DNA from: CAWBNS01 sp964445105
GTDB lineage: Bacteria > Chlamydiota > Chlamydiia > Chlamydiales > JAJFMA01
Assembly: GCA_964445105.1 (NCBI GenBank)
Contig: CAYUJS010000049.1
Span: 1-15,475, forward strand
Direction: 5' to 3'
Length of the DNA: 15,475 nucleotides
In this document: positions 8,033-13,912 of the stretch, piece after piece
How the letters are laid out: each line of letters opens with the position of its first letter
Numbering within the stretch: position 1 is the first letter of the stretch
Position numbers and translations under genes: made by a program
The notes under the pieces: model-generated
Database searches by the model: none
What the model was told of the DNA's origin: nothing
The model's input: the letters and a program-made list of their open reading frames with translations, nothing else

Positions 8033-9631
8033 CTATCCATCAACTGGCGAAACTTGCGTCGGGAAATAGTAATTTACTATTAATTCTCTAGTAGAGGATT
8101 TTATGTTTTTTATTTGTTGAGAAAACTTGGTGTCGCTGCTAACGACCCCCCTAAAGTGCAGCCATTTCCTAATTAAAATAGCTTCCTTAACGGCAACCGG
8201 GCATGCAGGGTCGCCCTCGCGATAATCTTTCATGCTGAGTTGGCAATCCCTGCCATATGCCTTATGCCCTACGATCGCCGTCCGTGCGCGATAACTACCG
8301 GCATTGGAACTGTAAGATCCCGATTTAGACCCAACAGAGGCGAAGGGGTAAAATCCACCGTTTTCGTTTTCGCAAAAAGCCTGTCTGTACGTGATGATAC
8401 CGCCAACAATCAGTTCAAGGGTCATGAGGCCGGTTACCAGCCCCGTATTCAGGCCAGAAGCCTCGACCCCAAATATCAGGCTATTCAAATAATCCAAAAA
8501 ATAAAGTACATCGGCATGGTTCTCTTCGTTAAACCAGAGCGGTGGCGTGCTGCGGTTTAACGCATAAAGCTGTAGCGTGGCTATATCAGGGTCCGTTAGC
8601 TCCAGCTTAGTGCTTATGAAACGAATAATCTCAGCAATCTGGCGGTAGGACAGGTCCGTTTTACCCTGCCGCCGACACATATCAAGCCCGAAGATAGAAA
8701 ACCCCTCAGGCAGATGTATGCGGCTCTGTGGGTCGATACGAAAAGTGTGTGGATTTCCGTAGATACTTACGCCGGAGAACCTCTGCCCTCCCTGCACTTC
8801 ACTTTTGGGCGCCCACTTGCTCCATCCGCCTAAAGACGTGAACCAATCCATCGGCTTTCGAATATGCAGCACTTCGTCTGCTTGAAAGTGAGCAGAGCAG
8901 GGGGATTGTTGCGCCAGCCTGTAACTTTTCACTACGTTATGCACCATTTGCACCAGCGTACTTCCTTTAATATTCTTTTCCCGGGAAGAAACCGTCATGT
9001 CCCCCGCAACAGGCGGCGTATTTGGTGTAAAAAAATACAGGTTTTCATTTTCGCGTTCCGCAAGATCGTCATCGGAAGATTCCTCGTGGCCGCCAGGGGC
9101 GGCAGAAGCGCCGGGATTACGCTGATCCGGTAAGAGGCCATCCGTCGACCATGCCTCTGGCCGCCCACTCCCAGCACAGCTCTGCTGATCGGCAACCGGA
9201 TATGCATGTAAGAAGGAGGACCCTATGGAAGAGAGCGATAGCCCATGGGTAGATAGGAAGGCGTCTAACTTTCGGCGTTCAAACAACCGACCGAGGCGCG
9301 CTCGTCCCACAGCGATCTGCGGCTGGACCGGCACGGGCGATGCATCGATTCTTGCTGCGCCGGGACCATTATCCACAGACAAGGAAGACGATTGAAATGT
9401 AAGCGGCTCCTGAAATGATTCGAAACTCGAGCTTGAGGCTTGGAGTGAGCGGACGGCACATTGCCTTATCGCGAGCGATCCCGCCGAGCCTGGCGTAACT
9501 CGCATTAATGTATTTACATCTCGTTCTCTAAGCACAGAAGAAGGAGGAACCTGTGCTCTCGACGACTCCAGCATCGCCAGCGACGGCGTTGGCGATTTAT
9601 TGATTCCCGCTATGCCTTGACTGCGATCCAT
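8033..9631 (-). CDS. Orphan 532-aa protein with disordered N-terminus; possible secreted protein
   Basis: I do not recognise this protein. Residues 1-210 are low-complexity and probably disordered, rich in Ser, Pro, Ala and Gly, with Ser runs near 65-73 and an acidic patch at 183-197 (EESSDDDLAERENEN). From about 211 the sequence looks folded, with many aromatics (MDWFTSLGGWSKW at 261-273; PPLWFNEENHADVLYFLDYL at 363-382). Residues 394-415 are a moderately hydrophobic Gly-rich stretch (GLVTGLMTLELIVGGIITY), possibly a membrane-associated or buried helix, and 425-450 is Gly/Ser/Tyr-rich. There is no Sec signal peptide. The frame is open to an upstream ATG at 9745, but the ATG at 9631 has GAGAGG 6 nt ahead and is preferred; the extra 38 residues look non-native. 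A disordered N-terminus before a folded domain is common in type III effectors, which is suggestive only. Confidence 0.75.
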   Translation of the reverse strand: MDRSQGIAGINKSPTPSLAMLESSRAQVPPSSVLRERDVNTLMRVTPGSAGSLAIRQCAVRSLQASSSSFESFQEPLTFQSSSLSVDNGPGAARIDASPVPVQPQIAVGRARLGRLFERRKLDAFLSTHGLSLSSIGSSFLHAYPVADQQSCAGSGRPEAWSTDGLLPDQRNPGASAAPGGHEESSDDDLAERENENLYFFTPNTPPVAGDMTVSSREKNIKGSTLVQMVHNVVKSYRLAQQSPCSAHFQADEVLHIRKPMDWFTSLGGWSKWAPKSEVQGGQRFSGVSIYGNPHTFRIDPQSRIHLPEGFSIFGLDMCRRQGKTDLSYRQIAEIIRFISTKLELTDPDIATLQLYALNRSTPPLWFNEENHADVLYFLDYLNSLIFGVEASGLNTGLVTGLMTLELIVGGIITYRQAFCENENGGFYPFASVGSKSGSYSSNAGSYRARTAIVGHKAYGRDCQLSMKDYREGDPACPVAVKEAILIRKWLHFRGVVSSDTKFSQQIKNIKSSTRELIVNYYFPTQVSPVDG

Positions 9632-10041
9632 TCCACACCTCTCAAAAGGATTTTTTTCAAGACACCAAAGTGACACCGGACACTTATTGTTGTCAACGCG
9701 CTTATGTACCAGCGCTCTTTTAATGTATTTAACCCATATTTTCATTACCTAAATTGGTTCTTTTTCAGAAAAAGCGCCTTTAGACATACTTTTCCAGTGG
9801 TTTCATGGAGAGTGCAAATATTATTTCACCTACCCCCCGCAAGGGCTACAAAGCACGGTTGTATTTTTCACAGCCTATTACAAGACGGTTTTCCGTACTT
9901 TGCGTGGTGGCCGCCTTCAGTTTCGGACATCTTTGACATCGCAAAATTAGACAGTTAGAAATCGCCCGTTTGGGAGGGATGAAAATGGAGCCGATAGCTG
10001 TCTCGTAGCCGGCCAGCTTCTTTTTTTAGCATGAGCTTCTG
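9632..10041. other. 410-bp gap between dnaG and the orphan gene
   Basis: No convincing gene. Reading on the minus strand, a perfect TTGACA (9696-9691) lies about 60 bp before the orphan's ATG, but no good -10 box follows at 16-18 nt. Between it and the start are three near-identical hexamers on the plus strand: GACACC (9661, 9672) and GACACT (9679). The plus-strand frame at 9704-9958 (84 aa) has no ribosome binding site or recognisable content and is not called. Confidence 0.5.
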
Positions 10042-11823
10042 CTATTTCAACACTTTTGGCGTCTGACGGTTGAGCAGGTCGAATTGTTTGGCTAGGTCGC
10101 TTTCTTCGTCTTCAGAACAGGAGCCAGCGCCAAGCTTTAGACGGATCGTCTCGCGAGCTTCCATCCAGTTGCGCTCCAGCAGACGCAGTAGAGTCTGCTC
10201 GAGGTAATCTAGAGCTTTATCGCGGTTCACTTTCTTGCGCAGGAGCTCATCGAGCAGCTCTTGCGCCCCATGATCACTCCCCTCAACCGCTAGCTCAAGC
10301 GTGTCCCAGTTGCTATTGCGCTGATGAGTAGTCAGTATGGCTTGATAGAGAGTTCTGCACTGCTCATTCCTAAAATCGGCTTGCTGAAGGTTGCGCTGCA
10401 CAAGAGCCAGGGCCTGGTGCCGCTGCTCGCCCCCTGGCAGCAACCAACATAACAAATCACCTTCGAGAATTCGATCCGGATCGATCTGTAGCCAGCCGGC
10501 AGCTGCTGCGCGTCGCACCAGCGGGTTATTCCCCGACAAACGGGAAAGGCCCACCATATCTTCCGGAATTTGTAGCAAACGAGCCAGCTTGCGCAGGCTT
10601 TCGTGCGCCATGACAGGACTGTCCCACTGCTGGATCTGTCCAGTAGCCTCTTGTAATAAGCGGTTCTTTCCTGCCGGGGTATGGGCATCGAATTGACTGC
10701 CGAGATAATGGATCAGGAACTCTAAATAATCCTGAGTGGAATCGATCAAGGCGGTAAAGGCCTCTATGCCTTGCTCACGAACAAAAGAGTCGGGATCGCT
10801 GCCCTTTGGTAAAAGTAGAACCCGCGTGTCTACACCAGCTTTCTGAAATAGATGCCCCACCTTACGAGTGGCCTCCTGCCCTGCGGCATCAGCATCCAAA
10901 GCGAGCACCACTTCTTTCACACCAAGCTGCAAAAGTTCTCTGACGTGTCCTTCGCCAAATGCCGTCCCTAAAGCCGCGACAGCTAGGTCAAGGCCGCGAT
11001 CAATCAAACGCAAAGCGTCGAGCTGGCCTTCAACAATAATGGCACGCTGTTCTTTAGCGATGCGGCGCCGACAAAAGTGTAGACCAAATAAGACACGCGA
11101 CTTTTTGAAAACAGGCGTCTCTGCGGTATTGATGTACTTACCGCCAAAAGTACCCTCTTTGTATTTGCGCGCGGAAAATCCAATTACCGCTCCGGCTGAG
11201 TCGCAGATAGGGAACATGATACGCTCGCCAAAAAATTCTCGCAGGCCTCTCCCATCGCGTTCCTGCATCAAACCAGCAGCGACGAGCACCTCGTCGCGAA
11301 AATGCAGCTTGCGTAGTCCTTTGTAAAGCGGTCCTGGGGCGGAGAGGGCTAGCCCAATACGAAAACGCTGAATAGTTTCCAGCGTCACATCTCGCCCGTA
11401 TAGGTAGCGCAGGGCTTCCGTCCCCTCTTCAGTGTGGAGCAAGAAGAAATGGTAAAGCTGGGAGGCCTGTTCCAAGGCAGCTTTGATCTCTGATTTTTTA
11501 GGGCCCTGTGCTTCTGTGGAATTCTCCGCGGTATCCATCACCACGTTGAAGCGCTGCGCGAGCATTTCTACAGCTTCCGTAAAGCCGACTCTCAGATGTT
11601 CGATCAAAAACTGAATCGCGTCTCCATGCGCACCACAGCCGTAACAATGGTAATGTTTGTCACCTCTTTGAACGGAAAAAGAGGGCGTTTTCTCATCGTG
11701 AAAAGGGCAGCACGCTTTGTAGTACGCTCCACTGCGCCGCATCTCTACGTGAGAGGCGATCACATCCACCAAATCCACCTGCTGGCGAAGCGTATCCAAA
11801 CTTTCTTTTGTATAAATAGGCAT
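10042..11823 (-). CDS. dnaG: DnaG, DNA primase
   Basis: DnaG makes the RNA primers for leading- and lagging-strand replication at the fork, recruited by the DnaB helicase. The 593-aa protein has the expected order of domains. The N-terminal CHC2 zinc-binding domain has ligands C39, H42, C60 and C63 (CPFH, CYGC). The catalytic core spans about 110-380. Its TOPRIM fold carries the metal-binding acidic residues E265 (EGQLDA) and D310/D312 (DADAAG), matching the E. coli EGYMD and DGDxAG motifs. The C-terminal part from about 430 is divergent, as is usual for the helicase-interaction domain. The start MPIYTKESL is normal for the family, although no strong ribosome binding site precedes it. The exported-protein gene ends 54 bp upstream on the same strand, so the two may be co-transcribed. 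All motifs I could check are intact. Confidence 0.96.
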   Translation of the reverse strand: MPIYTKESLDTLRQQVDLVDVIASHVEMRRSGAYYKACCPFHDEKTPSFSVQRGDKHYHCYGCGAHGDAIQFLIEHLRVGFTEAVEMLAQRFNVVMDTAENSTEAQGPKKSEIKAALEQASQLYHFFLLHTEEGTEALRYLYGRDVTLETIQRFRIGLALSAPGPLYKGLRKLHFRDEVLVAAGLMQERDGRGLREFFGERIMFPICDSAGAVIGFSARKYKEGTFGGKYINTAETPVFKKSRVLFGLHFCRRRIAKEQRAIIVEGQLDALRLIDRGLDLAVAALGTAFGEGHVRELLQLGVKEVVLALDADAAGQEATRKVGHLFQKAGVDTRVLLLPKGSDPDSFVREQGIEAFTALIDSTQDYLEFLIHYLGSQFDAHTPAGKNRLLQEATGQIQQWDSPVMAHESLRKLARLLQIPEDMVGLSRLSGNNPLVRRAAAAGWLQIDPDRILEGDLLCWLLPGGEQRHQALALVQRNLQQADFRNEQCRTLYQAILTTHQRNSNWDTLELAVEGSDHGAQELLDELLRKKVNRDKALDYLEQTLLRLLERNWMEARETIRLKLGAGSCSEDEESDLAKQFDLLNRQTPKVLK

Positions 11824-11877
11824 GTTAGTAGCGAGTCAATTTGTTAACAAGCGATAAGTATAGCTGATCAGACTACT

Positions 11878-12219
11878 CTAAGGCAACTCCCGCATCCAAC
11901 TTTGGCCATTTCTGTTCGGCCAGTCCGCACGGACTGCAAATCGATCCGCGGTTTCACCCTCATCGTAGAGAGGGCAGTGAGTACAGTAATCCATGTAAAA
12001 CCTCTGTTGAATAAGAGGTGTCTCGCTAACGAACTCCACCTCATCTGGGCTTCTTTCGCGAGGATTATTTTTATCTCCGCGAATATAACTGACCTCTGAA
12101 AAGCCATCTGGCCCCAAGCGGAACCGTTTGATGACACATTCGTCCAACCCACAATCGACACGGGCAGACAATAGTAGCGGCACAAAACAGAGCACTCCAA
12201 CCAAAAATCCCAGGCGCAT
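11878..12219 (-). CDS. Small exported protein, 113 aa, with CxxC
   Basis: I do not recognise the family. With the chosen start, residues 1-19 form a signal peptide (MRLGF, then a hydrophobic core at 5-17), cleaved probably after A19. The mature part of about 94 aa has four cysteines: C23 and C28 (DCGLDEC) and C79 and C82 (DYCTHC), enough for two disulfides. An in-frame ATG ten codons upstream (12249) would give 123 aa but has no ribosome binding site and spoils the signal peptide, whereas the ATG at 12219 has GGAGG exactly 5 nt ahead. It lies directly upstream of dnaG on the same strand. A periplasmic or envelope location is likely; the function is unknown. In C. trachomatis I recall an exported hypothetical gene (CT795) near dnaG, but I see no basis to equate them. 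Confidence 0.7.
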   Translation of the reverse strand: MRLGFLVGVLCFVPLLLSARVDCGLDECVIKRFRLGPDGFSEVSYIRGDKNNPRERSPDEVEFVSETPLIQQRFYMDYCTHCPLYDEGETADRFAVRADWPNRNGQSWMRELP

Positions 12220-12410
12220 CACCCCCTCCCCGGTTATAGTCCTCTTCATATGTCCGGGCAGTAATTAAGAGCAACTGCATAGACAGGCTTAGTGCGCGAC
12301 GAATTTGTAGTCTCGATTACGGATGAGGGACAAAACGAGGCTGATGGCGGCGGCGAAGCCAACCGGTTCATTTTTTTAGCAGAAGCTGCTGACAAGCTGA
12401 GAACAATAGT

Positions 12411-12436
12411 CTCTTAGAGTACCTGAGAGGTTTTTT
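12411..12436 (+). terminator. Intrinsic terminator with no plus-strand gene in front of it
   Basis: CTCTTAG (12411-12417) pairs with CTGAGAG (12423-12429) around the 5-nt loop AGTAC, with one T-G wobble, and is followed by G and six Ts (12431-12436). This is the best intrinsic terminator in the window and works only on the plus strand. The nearest upstream genes are on the minus strand, so it may end a small or antisense RNA starting within the preceding 200 bp. Confidence 0.65.
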
Positions 12437-12748
12437 ACTGCTACTTCGTCTGATCAACAGTTTTATGCATCGACCAACTTTTGTTCGATAGCGCAAATCT
12501 TATTTTGGCTGCTTCCCATTGTTGCGACCGGGTACCTTTCGCTTAATAGACTAACAGGCAGGCTAAGCTGCAGAACCCGCTTTGGGAAAAGGTTTCCAGC
12601 GCCAGTCAAGTTACTTAAAGAAAAAGCCCTCAGAGCAAAGGGGGGTGCTAGGTTCTAGTTTGCTGTGCTCCTTGAGGAGCGCGAATGGTCGTTTACTTCT
12701 ATCCCGCCAAAATCGTATAGTCAGGAGCTACCCAAACGGAGACCGCGA

Positions 12749-12964
12749 ATGACTTCAAAGCCGGACATCCATTTAATCCCATTTTTGCACCCCTACATGT
12801 TCGTTCTTAGAGCTGGCGAGGGTATTAAAGAAAATATGATGGATTTTTCTCTCAGCATTTGGCACCTCAATTGCCAAGAGCGCCTACCAAGACAGCGTAA
12901 GAGCAAGCCTGTCGCCTCCGTTCTAAACGTAAAGGCGACGGTTATGCGCCGGGTCAAGACGTAG
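12749..12964 (+). CDS. Doubtful 71-codon frame
   Basis: An ATG with GGAG 7 nt ahead opens a 71-codon frame giving a basic peptide with no recognisable motif (starts MTSKPDIHLIPFLHPYMFVL, ends VMRRVKT). The frame extends upstream to a GTG at 12665 without a better start. Its C-terminal half is Arg/Lys-rich and overlaps an imperfect inverted repeat (12911-12917 with 12933-12939). It is listed only because the region has nothing better; it may be chance or a decayed gene. Confidence 0.2.
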   Translation: MTSKPDIHLIPFLHPYMFVLRAGEGIKENMMDFSLSIWHLNCQERLPRQRKSKPVASVLNVKATVMRRVKT

Positions 12965-12998
12965 CCTGTTAGCGCAAAAAACTTGCTCGCTGCTGGCC

Positions 12999-13027
12999 TT
13001 GCATTTTCCTTGCCTTTGCTCTATGAT
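12999..13027 (+). promoter_or_regulatory. Possible promoter of the nadC-like and groEL pair
   Basis: TTGCAT (12999-13004) lies 17 nt before TATGAT (13022-13027). The -10 box matches 5 of 6 consensus bases; the -35 box only the TTG. Transcription would start near 13034, about 20 nt before the ATG. No CIRCE inverted repeat (TTAGCACTC type), the HrcA operator usual before groESL, is present. Confidence 0.45.
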
Positions 13028-13053
13028 TTCGTATTGCTCGTGACAGGGAAAAC

Positions 13054-13911
13054 ATGAATATAAAAAGCCAAATTGAACGTTTGATCGATCTAGCGATCCA
13101 AGAGGATTTGGGCACAGGCGATGTCATTTCAAATGCCTGTATCCCGGAAGGCCTACACGCTCTCGGCACTATTTCTCTAAAACAGAATGCTGTCGTAGCG
13201 GGATTGTCCTGCTTAGAGCACCTTTTTCACAAAATCGATCCTCAGCTTAAACTGCTAGATCAGATAGAGGAGAGTTCTCAACATAAAGCAGGGACCGTTA
13301 TTACAGAAGTGAGCGGACCTGTCAGAGCTCTTTTAGCATGCGAACGCGTCGCCCTGAATTTGCTGCAGTGTGCCTCAGGAGTTGGCACGGCGACCGCAGG
13401 GTATGTGCGCAAGGTAGCTGGCTACGACTGCGCCATTGTTGCCACGCGCACAACCTTACCCGACTTGCGCCCCCTAGCACAGTATGCCTTTGAAGTGGGC
13501 GGGGGCAAAAGGCACCGCGGCAGTCTCGACGAGCGAATTATCATCAAACGAAATCATCTGGCTTTTCTGGCTACGAGCGAAAAGCCTATCTCAGAAGCCT
13601 TCCAAAGGGCCCGTCAGCGCCATCCCAAAGCTGAAATCGAACTCGAAATACGCCACTACAAGGAACTGGCCGAAGCGCTACAGCTAGATCTGGAATCGAT
13701 CATGCTCGATAATATGACCCCAGATGAAGTAAGTAAGTGCGTTCAGAAAATCCACGCCGCTAAGAAGAAGGCTTGGGTCCAATCTTTCACTGAGATCACC
13801 CTCGATACCATCCGAGACTATGCGAAAACCGGAGCAGATGGCATCTGTATTGGGGCTGTGACACACTCGATATCTAATATTCAAATCAGCTTTAAGCTCA
13901 AGGAGATATAA
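13054..13911 (+). CDS. NadC-family (quinolinate phosphoribosyltransferase-like) protein with altered active site
   Basis: NadC converts quinolinate and PRPP to nicotinate mononucleotide in de novo NAD synthesis. This 285-aa protein has the full family length and fold signature: VSGPVRALLACERVALNLLQ at 86-105, TRTTLPDLR at 131-139, GGGKRHR at 149-155, IKRNH at 164-168, MLDN at 217-220 and IGAVTHS at 266-272. Residues matching catalytic R105, R139, H161, R162 and K172 of the M. tuberculosis enzyme are kept (R98, R132, H154, R155, K165), as are acidic E198 and D219. But the active-site lysine of TRKT is T133, and the Ser-Gly-Gly or Ser-Gly-Asn phosphate-binding loop before the last helix is F245-T246-E247. 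Loss of PRPP binding or a changed substrate seems likely. AGGG lies 6 nt before the ATG. The stop is one base from the groEL start, so the two are one operon. A gene symbol is withheld because activity is doubtful. Confidence 0.82.
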   Translation: MNIKSQIERLIDLAIQEDLGTGDVISNACIPEGLHALGTISLKQNAVVAGLSCLEHLFHKIDPQLKLLDQIEESSQHKAGTVITEVSGPVRALLACERVALNLLQCASGVGTATAGYVRKVAGYDCAIVATRTTLPDLRPLAQYAFEVGGGKRHRGSLDERIIIKRNHLAFLATSEKPISEAFQRARQRHPKAEIELEIRHYKELAEALQLDLESIMLDNMTPDEVSKCVQKIHAAKKKAWVQSFTEITLDTIRDYAKTGADGICIGAVTHSISNIQISFKLKEI

Positions 13912-13912
13912 C

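Larger units (their letters stand above)
12220..13053. other. 834-bp region with few or no genes
   Basis: Between two divergent transcription units there is no clearly coding sequence. It contains a convincing plus-strand terminator at 12411-12436, preceded by a weaker candidate (an imperfect stem around AACCGG at 12353-12369 followed by seven Ts at 12371-12377), a doubtful 71-codon frame (12749-12964) and a promoter for the nadC-like gene at its right end. I looked for tmRNA, RNase P RNA and SRP RNA signatures and recognised none. Confidence 0.55.

Noticed and set aside
9632..9745. 38-codon N-terminal extension of the orphan protein
   Set aside because: The upstream ATG has no properly spaced ribosome binding site, while the internal ATG at 9631 has GAGAGG at 6 nt.
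10021..10044. TAGCA/TGCTA inverted repeat with a T-run at the dnaG stop
   Set aside because: The long T-run lies on the wrong side for a minus-strand terminator and the stem overlaps the stop codon; only five pairs.
13000..13053. CIRCE heat-shock operator before the nadC-like/groEL pair
   Set aside because: Searched for the TTAGCACTC dyad and found nothing resembling it.
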